Part shown: positions 1-6,587 of the stretch, piece by piece
Position numbering within the stretch: position 1 is the first letter of the stretch
How the letters are laid out: each line of letters opens with the position of its first letter
Source of the DNA: CALALP01 sp041855735
GTDB lineage: Bacteria; Bacillota; Clostridia; Lachnospirales; Lachnospiraceae
DNA length: 7,576 nucleotides
Assembly: GCA_041855735.1 (NCBI GenBank)
Contig: JBHAEV010000086.1
Coordinates: 1 to 7,576, forward strand
Direction of reading: 5' to 3'
Notes under the pieces: generated by a model
The model's input: only the letters and a program-made list of their open reading frames with translations
Database searches by the model: none
What the model was told of the DNA's origin: nothing
Made by a program: the position numbers and the translations under genes

Positions 1-266
1 ATGTCGGCGCCGAGAATTTGCGTACGCACATAGTTGACGGAATAGAGTACGGCACGAAGCAGAAACAATCCAAGGAGAATGACGCTGTACAGCTGTAATT
101 GTCCCGCTGTAAAGGAGTTGGAAATGATCTTCCCGAGCACTGCGATAAATAATGAGAACATACCCATGTGCAGGATGGAATCCATACAGGAAAGCACCAG
201 CGGAAAATAGAGGACACGAATCCGATCGCCCGCAATCTCTCTCACCGTTTTCAAAATATTCCTCAT
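1..266 (-). CDS. ABC transporter with exporter-type membrane domain, N-terminal part only
   Basis: Only the first 88 codons are in the window; the gene continues past position 1. The start ATG (266-264) overlaps the TGA of the upstream ABC gene as ATGA, and AAGGAGG lies 7 bases before it, so start and translational coupling are clear. The protein opens with a short amphipathic stretch, then a hydrophobic segment at about residues 19-45 and another at about 58-78. This matches the beginning of the membrane domain of a type IV (exporter-fold) ABC protein. No ATPase motifs are visible because the 3' part is missing. Position directly behind another fused ABC half-transporter suggests the two form a heterodimer, as YbtP/YbtQ and IrtA/IrtB do. 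The family call leans mostly on this context. Confidence 0.8.
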   Translation of the reverse strand, partial: MRNILKTVREIAGDRIRVLYFPLVLSCMDSILHMGMFSLFIAVLGKIISNSFTAGQLQLYSVILLGLFLLRAVLYSVNYVRTQILGAD

Positions 267-1999
267 GACATTTCCTCCTTCGTATAGGTTTGCCACATGC
301 CTGCATAAAGTCCGTTTTTCCGAAGAAGCTCCTTATGTGTTCCTTTTTCCGCAATTTGACCGTGCGAAAATACGCAGATCTGATCCGCGCCGACAATCGT
401 ATGCAGGCGATGGGCAATCATGACCGTTGTTTTTCCTTTCAGCAAGTTTTTCAGGGCAAGCTGGATTTTATACTCATTTTCCACATCGGTGTAGCTGGTT
501 GCCTCGTCAAAAACTATGATCGGCGCATCCTTTAAGATCGCTCTCGCAATACAGATTCGCTGTTTTTCCCCGCCGGACATCTTTACGCCGTCCTCACCCA
601 GCTTTGTATCATATCCGTTCGGCAAGCTCATGATGAAATCGTGGATCTGTGCCGCTTTGGCAGCCGTTTCAACCTGTTTTGGCGTAGCGCCCGTCTGTCC
701 GATGGCAATATTTTGATAAATGGTATCGTTCAACATAAAGGCTTCCTGGAACACAAAAGACACCAGATCCATAAGATTTTCGTCCTTCAGCGTCATGATG
801 TTTCTGCCGTCGATCTTCACTTCCCCCTTTGTCACTTCCCAAAACTTCGGGATCAGCTGGGCTGCCGTCGATTTTCCCGCCCCGGATCCCCCGACGAATG
901 CGGTAAGACTGCCTGCGGGGAGATTCAGGTTGATGTTTTTCAAAACATCCGCCTTGTCATAGCGAAAAGTCACATTTTCAAAGGTAACACCATGCGATTG
1001 CCCCTTTTCCAAAGTCTTTGTCCCCTCCGTCGTAACGGGAATATCCATAATATCCTGAATCCGTTTCAATCCGCTCATGATTTGATTGAACAGCATCGCA
1101 AGATTCACCAGGTTCAGGAAGCCGGAAAGAAAAACAAAACTCATAACCATAAAGAACAGATAGTCCTGTGCCGCAAGAATGCCCCTCAGATAAAGCAGAC
1201 CTCCGACGGGCAATGTGAACAGAATCCCGCTTTCCACCAATGCCACGAAAATCCCGTAGGTATATCCCTGACTGCGGGTGCTCCGCTTCCAAAAAAGGTT
1301 ATACTCCTGTACCGCACCGGCAAAGTCCTTATAGCTTTCCGCGGTCAGATTGTAGATTTTCATAACCGGCATGCCGTTGATAAACTGCATGATCGCGGAA
1401 TTGAGCTTTTCCTGCAAACGATGATATTCCGCCATTTGTTCCCCGGTAATCGCCATGGCAATTCCCTGAACGATCACCCCGAGAAGCAGAGGAGCCAACA
1501 GGCAAAGCGCCATCACCGGATGGACCGTCAGCATATAGATGAACATCAATACGGGAGCGCAGACTGCGGAGGAAACATCCGGTATCTGATGCGCCAGAAA
1601 CTTTTCGATACGCTCAACATCTTCAATGATGACTTTTTTGATTTCCCCACAGCTGCGTTCCGTGAAAAAGCCGAGATTTACCCTTGCAATATGAGCACTG
1701 ATTTTGGAACGCACGTTGTAGAGCGTGTTGAAAGCCCCCAAATGGGAAAGCATGGACGAAGCGATCAAAAGCAGAAACTTTGCCGCAATGGCGACGGCGG
1801 CGATCAGCCCGTACCTGAAAATGACATCCGTTTCAAAGGTTTCTTCGAACAAAAGCATCAATGTGCGGTAAACCATCACATAGGGAATAAAGGCACACAG
1901 CGAACTGAGTACGCCGAGCAGCGCGGAAAGCGCCAGATGAAGGCGATACTTTCCGGACAACTCAAACAAATATGCCATTCCCGATTTCTTTTTTTTCAT
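263..1999 (-). CDS. ABC transporter, fused membrane and ATP-binding domains (YbtP/IrtA-like)
   Basis: 578 residues, the normal length for an exporter-fold half-transporter. Residues 20-320 form the six-helix membrane domain; 338-578 form the ATPase. Visible motifs are Walker A GGSGAGKST (370-378), Q-loop Q418, signature MSGGE (474-478), Walker B IIVFDE (494-499) and H-loop H530, so it should hydrolyse ATP. The D-loop region reads ATSYTDVENEYKIQ rather than the usual ATSALD. From memory this resembles the ATAFADPENE version of siderophore transporters of the YbtPQ/IrtAB group, which import ferric siderophores despite an exporter fold. The start ATG at 1999 has AGGAG 9 bases upstream. It overlaps the next ABC gene by 4 bp and follows an iron-chelate importer operon after a 138-bp gap. 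Ferric-siderophore import is the favoured role. Siderophore or peptide export is the alternative and cannot be excluded from sequence. Confidence 0.9.
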   Translation of the reverse strand: MKKKKSGMAYLFELSGKYRLHLALSALLGVLSSLCAFIPYVMVYRTLMLLFEETFETDVIFRYGLIAAVAIAAKFLLLIASSMLSHLGAFNTLYNVRSKISAHIARVNLGFFTERSCGEIKKVIIEDVERIEKFLAHQIPDVSSAVCAPVLMFIYMLTVHPVMALCLLAPLLLGVIVQGIAMAITGEQMAEYHRLQEKLNSAIMQFINGMPVMKIYNLTAESYKDFAGAVQEYNLFWKRSTRSQGYTYGIFVALVESGILFTLPVGGLLYLRGILAAQDYLFFMVMSFVFLSGFLNLVNLAMLFNQIMSGLKRIQDIMDIPVTTEGTKTLEKGQSHGVTFENVTFRYDKADVLKNINLNLPAGSLTAFVGGSGAGKSTAAQLIPKFWEVTKGEVKIDGRNIMTLKDENLMDLVSFVFQEAFMLNDTIYQNIAIGQTGATPKQVETAAKAAQIHDFIMSLPNGYDTKLGEDGVKMSGGEKQRICIARAILKDAPIIVFDEATSYTDVENEYKIQLALKNLLKGKTTVMIAHRLHTIVGADQICVFSHGQIAEKGTHKELLRKNGLYAGMWQTYTKEEMS

Positions 2000-2137
2000 A
2001 ATCCCGATCTCCTATACAGAGGTGACCGCATGATGCGATCCCCTCATGTTTCTATCCTACATATGCCAAAGTACGGCATTTATTTTTGCATGGATGCTTT
2101 CTTCAAAATTTGCGACAAGGTCGATTCTCCACCGGTT
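2000..2137. other. 138-bp intergenic gap with several inverted repeats
   Basis: This is the only sizeable gap inside the leftward gene series. It holds a near-perfect 17-bp inverted repeat (2024-2040), an ATGCC/GGCAT repeat with a 7-base loop (2063-2079) and a weak CGAC/GTCG hairpin (2113-2123) shortly after the stop of the FMN-binding gene. On the leftward strand, TTGAAG followed 17 bases later by ATAAAT is a poor promoter candidate. No convincing intrinsic terminator was found for leftward transcription. The gap may carry an internal promoter or a processing or attenuation site for the two fused ABC genes; no convincing small ORF was seen. Confidence 0.5.
2024..2040 (-). repeat. 17-bp imperfect inverted repeat in the leader of the fused ABC gene
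   Basis: The plus strand reads GACCGCAT, a single G, then ATGCGATC. Seven of eight arm positions are complementary, and in the leftward RNA the eighth is a G-U wobble. It lies 25-41 bases before the ATG at 1999, upstream of the AGGAG site. It could be a protein-binding palindrome or an RNA stem (with the innermost pairs opened as loop). There is no T-run on the leftward strand, so it is not an intrinsic terminator. Confidence 0.45.
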
Positions 2138-2494
2138 TTATTTTTGTATGGCCGCCTGCTCCATGCAGTCTTTGACGGCCGCTTTGATCGCATCGCTTGT
2201 CACCGTCACAGTGGTAATCACATCCACATCCCATGACCCGGCATCCACTATTTTCCCCGGCAGCTCGTCCACCGCGCGATCTCCGATCCCCGGCGTTTCA
2301 TTGTGCGACACAACCCGCACCTCCAATATGCCCTGTTCGTCAAACTTTGCCTCTACCTCAACCGGACCGGCATAGCCTTGTGCCGAAGCAGTGTAGGTTC
2401 CGGCATTATAAACCGCTTCGGATTTTTTACATCCCCCAAAAAGCATGGATGCACAAAACAAAAAAACAGTGACGGATAATTTCATTTTTTTCAT
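2138..2494 (-). CDS. small FMN-binding-domain lipoprotein
   Basis: 118 residues. A lipoprotein signal covers residues 1-22: a KK-rich start, a hydrophobic core and lipobox LFGGC with Cys22 as lipidation site. Residues 29-116 match the FMN-binding domain (PF04205 type): YNAGTYTASAQGY near the start, HNETPGIG (64-71), an LP-KIV stretch (78-83) and a C-terminal TVTSDAIKAAV. The domain usually carries S-G-A-T before T-S, where the Thr can be covalently flavinylated by ApbE. Here it reads D91-V-I-T-T-V-T97-V-T-S100: the Thr is kept but Gly-Ala is replaced by Thr-Val, so covalent FMN is doubtful. GGGAGG upstream supports the first ATG over the one at codon 4. The gene starts 29 bp after the importer ATPase, so it is probably in the same operon. 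A role in reducing ferric chelate at the cell surface is inference; no membrane redox partner or ApbE is in the window. Confidence 0.85.
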   Translation of the reverse strand: MKKMKLSVTVFLFCASMLFGGCKKSEAVYNAGTYTASAQGYAGPVEVEAKFDEQGILEVRVVSHNETPGIGDRAVDELPGKIVDAGSWDVDVITTVTVTSDAIKAAVKDCMEQAAIQK

Positions 2495-2523
2495 CTCAAC
2501 CCCTCCCGGTATTCATCCTGACA

Positions 2524-3336
2524 TTATTTATTATCGATAAAACCTGCATGCTCCGTCGTCCCAAACGGAAGGCAAACAGGGACATCCAAAATCGGATGAC
2601 GGATAACCTCCGCTTCTACATGAAACACTTCCCGCAAGGTCTGCGAAGTGATGATCTTTTCCGGTGTCCCGAAAGCATACAGACTTCCGTTTTTGATCGC
2701 CGCAAGATAATCGGAAAACATAATGGCATGGTTCAAATCGTGCAGAACCATCACGACTGTCACACCGTTTTCTTCGTTCAGCTTGCGCAGAAGATACAGA
2801 ATATCCAGCTGATGGGAAATATCCAGATACGTGGTCGGCTCGTCCAAAAACAACAGTTTTGTTTTTTGAGCAAGCGCCATGGCGATCCATGCCCGTTGTC
2901 GCTGTCCCCCCGAAAGCTGATCCATTTCACGGTCGGCAAGTCCGGTCATATTCGTGCAGGAAAGCGCCCATCTGACGATCTCCCTGTCCTCTGTGCCAAG
3001 TCCTCCGAGGGAAAACCGATAGGGAAAACGTCCGTACTCGACGATATCGTTTACCGTAATGCCGGAGGGTGCCTGTACACTTTGCGGCAGGAGCGCAAGT
3101 TTCTGCGCGACCAGTTTCGTCGGCATTTTATGAATTGCCTCATTGTCCAGATACACGCATCCGGAGTCGGGAGAAAGAATGCGACAAAGTGTTTTCAAAA
3201 TGGTGGATTTTCCGGATCCGTTTGACCCGATCAGTGTTGTAATTTTTCCGTCCGGAATCTCCAAATCAAGATCCCGGAACACGGTTTCGCCATTGTAACC
3301 GGCTGACAATCCTTTCGCCTGTATTCGTGATTGCAT
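2524..3336 (-). CDS. iron-chelate ABC transporter ATP-binding protein (FepC/FhuC family)
   Basis: 270 residues, typical for the family. Motifs in order: Walker A GSNGSGKST (37-45), Q-loop Q85 in LLPQ, signature LSGGQ (141-145), Walker B LLFLDE (161-166) followed by PTTYLD, and switch His199 in VLHD. All catalytic residues are intact. The D-loop PTTYLDISHQ and the region after the Q-loop (VNDIVEYGRFPY) are typical of ferric siderophore, haem and cobalamin importers. The start ATG has AAGGAGG 5 bases upstream and lies 12 bp after the stop of the second permease. It powers the importer made with the two FecCD permeases and the binding lipoprotein. The exact substrate cannot be read from the ATPase; cobalamin is possible but the surrounding genes favour a ferric chelate. 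Confidence 0.95.
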   Translation of the reverse strand: MQSRIQAKGLSAGYNGETVFRDLDLEIPDGKITTLIGSNGSGKSTILKTLCRILSPDSGCVYLDNEAIHKMPTKLVAQKLALLPQSVQAPSGITVNDIVEYGRFPYRFSLGGLGTEDREIVRWALSCTNMTGLADREMDQLSGGQRQRAWIAMALAQKTKLLFLDEPTTYLDISHQLDILYLLRKLNEENGVTVVMVLHDLNHAIMFSDYLAAIKNGSLYAFGTPEKIITSQTLREVFHVEAEVIRHPILDVPVCLPFGTTEHAGFIDNK

Positions 3337-3348
3337 GGACCTTCCTCC

Positions 3349-4347
3349 TTAAAATCGCTTACGAAGTAAAAACAGAAAGTACGGGGCGGCAATCACCGAG
3401 ATCACGATCCCGACCGGAATTTCACGGTCCGAAAATGCCGACCGGCCGAGCGTATCCGCCAAAAGCAGCATCAGCGCTCCCAGAAGCATGGAAACGGGCA
3501 TCAGCACTCGATGCCTGCCGCCGACCAATCTCCTTGCCATATGTGCGCAAACCAGTCCGACAAATACGATGCCGCCGCTGACGGAAACACAGGCGGACGT
3601 GAGAGCGACCGAGGCAAACAAAAGCAGTCTCCGCTCCCTTTCCACACGAACTCCCAATGATAAAGCGGATACTTCCCCCAAGGTAAGGATGTCCAGTACA
3701 TTCCATCTTGAAAAAAGAACCGGAAGCAGAAAAAGCAAATAGGGCAGCAATGCCCCTACCTGATACCAGCCGGTACCCCAAATATTCCCCGCAAGCCACC
3801 TTGCGACGATCTGATAGCTGCTGTTATCCATATCGGAAGCCATAATCAGCATAAAGGAGGAAAAGAGAGCCGCAATCCCGACTCCGCCCAGCAAAAAATA
3901 TGCCGGGTAAAGTTTTCCCTTTCGTTTTGCAAAGAAGTACAGCATTCCGGTTGCACAAAGCCCACCCGCAACGGCAAAGACGGGCTGAAATATCATGGTG
4001 CGAATGTGCAATGCGGGAAAAAAAGTCAGAAACAGCATGACAAAAAATCCCGCTCCGGCATTAATGCCGAGTATCCCAGGGTCGGCAAGAGGATTTTCCG
4101 TCACCGTCTGCATAACACATCCTGCAAGAGCCAGTCCCATCCCGCACAGAATGGAAAGCACAATACGCGGAAGACGAAACTGAACGACTACCACGGACGC
4201 TTCCCCGGAATACGGGTGCAACAGGCTTTTAAAAACCGTCGTATACGGTATTTTCGAATAACCGCAGTTCACGGACAAAAGAATCCCCGCCGCTATCATC
4301 AGCAAAAGAACCGGCAAAACAAGACGGGATATATGCATTCTTTTCAC
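3349..4347 (-). CDS. FecCD-family iron-chelate permease, second subunit
   Basis: 332 residues, mostly hydrophobic, with the usual multi-helix FecCD/BtuC pattern. Family landmarks are RLPR (58-61), ENPLADPGILGINAGAG (84-100), the coupling-helix region LTLGEVSALSLGV (221-233), FVGLVCAHMARRLVGG (262-277) and EIPVG (309-313). The start is GTG (4347-4345). It overlaps the upstream permease stop as GTGA and has AAAGGAGG 10 bases before it; the in-frame ATG three codons later would be 19 bases from that site, so GTG is preferred. It should pair with the other permease as the heterodimeric channel of a type II ABC importer for ferric siderophore or a related chelate. Confidence 0.94.
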   Translation of the reverse strand: MKRMHISRLVLPVLLLMIAAGILLSVNCGYSKIPYTTVFKSLLHPYSGEASVVVVQFRLPRIVLSILCGMGLALAGCVMQTVTENPLADPGILGINAGAGFFVMLFLTFFPALHIRTMIFQPVFAVAGGLCATGMLYFFAKRKGKLYPAYFLLGGVGIAALFSSFMLIMASDMDNSSYQIVARWLAGNIWGTGWYQVGALLPYLLFLLPVLFSRWNVLDILTLGEVSALSLGVRVERERRLLLFASVALTSACVSVSGGIVFVGLVCAHMARRLVGGRHRVLMPVSMLLGALMLLLADTLGRSAFSDREIPVGIVISVIAAPYFLFLLRKRF

Positions 4348-5399
4348 AGAACTTTTGCCTCCTTTCGATAGGTAAGTGCAAAAAAGACGGGAACGCCGAT
4401 GATGGATACGAGTGCTCCGACCGGTGTGTCAAAAGGCGCATTTACCGTTCGTGCCGCCACATCCGCCAGAACCAGCACATTTGCCCCCAGCAGAGCCGAT
4501 ACGGGCATGATTCTCCGATAGTCTTTGCCGACAAGAAAGCGGGACATATTGGGAACGATCAAGCCGAGAAAGGAGATGCCCCCCACAAGCGATACGCTTG
4601 CTCCCGCCATAAGCAGTACCGCCAAAATCCCGATCAGACGAACTGCCCGGACATGGATGCCGAGCCCGACGGCACTGTCCTCTCCGAGAGCCAGTGCCGA
4701 TAAATGCCCGGAGATCGCAAATCCGATGATTCCCGCCACAGTGATAAACGGCACGATCAGGCTTACGCTTTGCCATGTGATTCCGGATAAGCTGCCTGCG
4801 CTCCAGAAAGAGAGAGATTTGGCAATCCCGAAGGCAAGAGAGAGCGCCTGGCTCATTGCGGTAAGCAGCGCGGAAATCGCAGCCCCCGCCAGGATCAGCC
4901 GAAACGATTCCGTTTTTCTGTTTTCAGCACCGAATCCATAGACCAAAACCGTCGCAAACGCGGCTCCGACAAATGCCGAAAGTATGGTAATGATGCTCGA
5001 TGTTGCCGGCAGGAATACAATGGACATTGCGACGAAGAATCCCGCACCCGCATTGATTCCCAAAAGTCCGGCATCCGCCAGCGGATTTCGGGTAAGTCCC
5101 TGCATAACGGCACCGGAGAGAGCAAAGGCCGCCCCGGTAAAACAGGCTGCCAATGCCCTCGGCATGCGCATATCCAGCATAATCCTGCCGATATCGGAAG
5201 CCTCGGCAGGATGTGTGACGGTGTATGCAAGAATCCGGATGCTTCCGCCCGCGATTCCGGTACAGACGGAAAAACCAAGCGAAAATATCAAAAGCAGGCT
5301 CAACCCGATATTCAAAAGTACAAATGATGCAAAGGACTGTTTTACTTTGTTCCGTTTCTCCTCGACGCCCGTATTCATTCCTTTACTCAACATTTCCAT
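4344..5399 (-). CDS. FecCD-family iron-chelate permease, first subunit
   Basis: 351 residues from the first ATG. Landmarks are MRMPRALA (77-84), RNPLADAGLLGINAGAG (104-120), ALALGEDSAVGLGI (235-248, the ATPase coupling region), FLGLIVPNMSRFLVG (277-291) and DTPVGA (324-329). The start is uncertain. ATG at 5399 overlaps the binding-protein gene by 17 bp and has no ribosome site. ATG at 5393 has none either. ATG at 5378, four bases after the upstream TAA, has AAAGGA directly against it, which is too close for a normal site. All three give an intact first membrane helix (from about residue 22), and translation is probably coupled to the upstream stop. The gene overlaps the next permease by 4 bp (GTGA). 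Confidence 0.93.
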   Translation of the reverse strand: MEMLSKGMNTGVEEKRNKVKQSFASFVLLNIGLSLLLIFSLGFSVCTGIAGGSIRILAYTVTHPAEASDIGRIMLDMRMPRALAACFTGAAFALSGAVMQGLTRNPLADAGLLGINAGAGFFVAMSIVFLPATSSIITILSAFVGAAFATVLVYGFGAENRKTESFRLILAGAAISALLTAMSQALSLAFGIAKSLSFWSAGSLSGITWQSVSLIVPFITVAGIIGFAISGHLSALALGEDSAVGLGIHVRAVRLIGILAVLLMAGASVSLVGGISFLGLIVPNMSRFLVGKDYRRIMPVSALLGANVLVLADVAARTVNAPFDTPVGALVSIIGVPVFFALTYRKEAKVL

Positions 5400-6348
5400 G
5401 ATTCAAAACAGCGTTTGCGAGCTTTTCCAGATAGAGTTCCTTGCCCGTGGCGGTATACGCCATGTTGTACTGTTCTTCATTTTTCCCGTAATACACATTT
5501 CCGGCCTGTACGGCTTTCAGATTCTGCCATGCGGCAAGTTCTCCCGTATCACCGACCGTACCGTCATCGCTGAAAAAGAAAATATGATCCGCGTCGATCA
5601 GCGAGAAATATTCGGCATCCACGACCTCGCCCCAGACTCCCTCCGGTACCCCCGATGAAGGCTTGCGTTTCAGTTCACCGTAGATCAGCTCTCCGGGACC
5701 TCCCGTGCGATAGACATAGTACGAGCCGAAATGGACGGAGTTGGCCTCGATCACAGCAAAGCTTTCATCGCCCACGACCTCCTGAACTTTTGTCGCAAGT
5801 TCAGCGGCCCTGGAATCATAGTCTGCCAGCCATTTTTCCACATCGGCTTCTTTGTTGAACCACTTGCCCAGCTGCTGAAAACGTCCGCGCCAATTCACAT
5901 AGCTGATGTCGTCGTCAATCATGACCGTAGGTGCTATATTTTTGAGTTGCTCATAAACCTTATCGTGCCGGATGTTCATAACAATGAGATCCGGCTTCAA
6001 TTCCGCAATCTTCTCCAGATTCAGATCTCCCGTCGAGGAAGCGCCGGAGTAATTTCCCACGGTTTCCATCTTCTTTTCTTCAAAAACCGCTTTCAGATGT
6101 TTCGGAACGGTTACGCCGTCAAACATACTGGTATTTGCGGACGCAATGACATTCATGTTCAAAATCAGCAACTCCTCCGTCAATCCCGACACATCCACAA
6201 TGCGCTGCGGATTTGCGGGAATCGTCACTTCCCCCTTCATGTCCGTGACAACAACCGTGTCTTTTGACCCCTGCGTACCGGTTTTGGCACAGGCAGCCAG
6301 AGAAAACACGAGAGCAAAACTCAGGACAAACAATATGATCTTCTTCAT
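5383..6348 (-). CDS. iron-chelate ABC transporter substrate-binding lipoprotein
   Basis: 321 residues. Residues 1-20 are a lipoprotein signal (MKKI, hydrophobic core, lipobox LAAC with Cys20). The rest fits the periplasmic-binding-protein fold with a helical backbone (PF01497, FepB/FhuD/FeuA group): NPQRIVDV (47-54) in the first beta region, EKIAELKPDLIVM (112-124) and a C-terminal lobe with WQNLKAVQAGNVYY (274-287). The open frame extends upstream to an ATG at 6411, but that would bury the signal peptide behind 21 residues, run through the promoter, and lacks a ribosome site. ATG 6348 has GGAGGG just upstream, so it is chosen. It is the first gene of the leftward operon, and the promoter sits close ahead. 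Ligand is a ferric siderophore or similar chelate by family; the exact ligand is not readable. Confidence 0.93.
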   Translation of the reverse strand: MKKIILFVLSFALVFSLAACAKTGTQGSKDTVVVTDMKGEVTIPANPQRIVDVSGLTEELLILNMNVIASANTSMFDGVTVPKHLKAVFEEKKMETVGNYSGASSTGDLNLEKIAELKPDLIVMNIRHDKVYEQLKNIAPTVMIDDDISYVNWRGRFQQLGKWFNKEADVEKWLADYDSRAAELATKVQEVVGDESFAVIEANSVHFGSYYVYRTGGPGELIYGELKRKPSSGVPEGVWGEVVDAEYFSLIDADHIFFFSDDGTVGDTGELAAWQNLKAVQAGNVYYGKNEEQYNMAYTATGKELYLEKLANAVLNHGNVE

Positions 6349-6353
6349 TCTAT

Positions 6354-6359
6354 TTCCCT
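6354..6359 (-). promoter_or_regulatory. ribosome binding site that fixes the binding-protein start
   Basis: GGAGGG on the leftward strand, 5 bases... AATAGA-type spacing before ATG 6348. It decides this start against the upstream in-frame ATG at 6411, which has no such site and lies upstream of the predicted -10 element. Confidence 0.8.
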
Positions 6360-6371
6360 CCAAACGACAGT

Positions 6372-6400
6372 AATATAGGTTAGGTATTGCTAACTCACAA
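6372..6400 (-). promoter_or_regulatory. sigma-A-like promoter of the leftward iron-uptake operon
   Basis: On the leftward strand, -35 is TTGTGA (6400-6395, 4/6 to consensus) and -10 is TATATT (6377-6372, 5/6), with an exact 17-bp spacer. Transcription should start near 6365, leaving about 17 bases of leader with the GGAGGG site. The spacer is filled by the GTTAG-N6-CTAAC palindrome. The weak -35 fits a promoter that needs an activator. Confidence 0.75.
6379..6394. promoter_or_regulatory. operator-like palindrome, copy 1 (in spacer of leftward promoter)
   Basis: GTTAG, six bases, CTAAC: perfect 5-bp arms. With flanks it matches copy 2 at 15 of 18 positions (GGTTAG-nnATTn-CTAACT, plus strand). 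It fills 16 of the 17 spacer bases between -35 and -10, a position where a bound protein would block RNA polymerase. The half-site GTTAG/CTAAC resembles that in the DtxR/IdeR box (TTAGGTTAG-S-CTAACCTAA), but the arms here are 6 bases apart rather than 1. Identity of the binding protein is inference. Confidence 0.75.
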
Positions 6401-6403
6401 GCA

Positions 6404-6422
6404 GAATCCACCCGTGAATCCG
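6404..6422 (-). promoter_or_regulatory. upstream element of the leftward promoter (candidate activator site)
   Basis: Read leftward, CGGATTCA (6422-6415), three bases, then GTGGATTC (6411-6404), ending 3 bases before the -35. It forms a direct repeat of GGATTC 12 bp apart; a third GATTC lies just beyond (6427-6423). A related pair precedes the rightward promoter in the same relative orientation. Direct half-sites next to a weak -35 are typical of AraC-family activators. Confidence 0.5.
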
Positions 6423-6567
6423 GAATCAGTATACGCCCCCGAACACGTTTTTTCTGCCCGCAGAGGGATTTTTTTTACCCCTTGCCGGATTATCTGCTTT
6501 GCCGTCGATAAACGATGTCATATTGTCGATTGCCCCGGAGAAAGATTTTACCCTGGTTGATCTCACT

Positions 6568-6587
6568 CGGGTTCATAAAAGTGGAAC
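6568..6587 (+). promoter_or_regulatory. upstream element of the rightward promoter (candidate activator site)
   Basis: CGGGTTCA (6568-6575), five bases, then GTGGAAC (6581-6587), which abuts the -35. It matches the element before the leftward promoter (CGGATTCA ... GTGGATTC) in order, orientation and approximate distance. The second half is a weaker match than the first. Confidence 0.4.

Noticed and set aside
2063..2087. ATGCC-N7-GGCAT followed by TTATTTTT as a plus-strand terminator.
   Set aside because: No plus-strand gene precedes it, the stem is only 5 bp and the T-run is broken, so a terminator call is not supported.
641..2236. A 531-codon open frame on the plus strand.
   Set aside because: It lies antisense to the fused ABC gene and the FMN-binding gene, both of which have clear motifs and ribosome sites. 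Its product shows no domain and is rich in His, Arg and Gln, as expected of a mirrored frame.
2548..3225. A 225-codon plus-strand frame opposite the FepC-type ATPase.
   Set aside because: The minus strand carries all ATPase motifs in order; the plus frame has none and is a shadow.
6349..6411. Upstream extension of the binding lipoprotein to the ATG at 6411.
   Set aside because: It adds 21 residues before a standard lipoprotein signal, covers the predicted promoter, and lacks a ribosome site; ATG 6348 has GGAGGG.
6453..6476. TCTGC-CC-GCAGA plus eight Ts as a terminator.
   Set aside because: The loop would be two bases unless the stem is shortened to four pairs, three Gs and an A separate stem and T-run, and no transcript is expected to end there.
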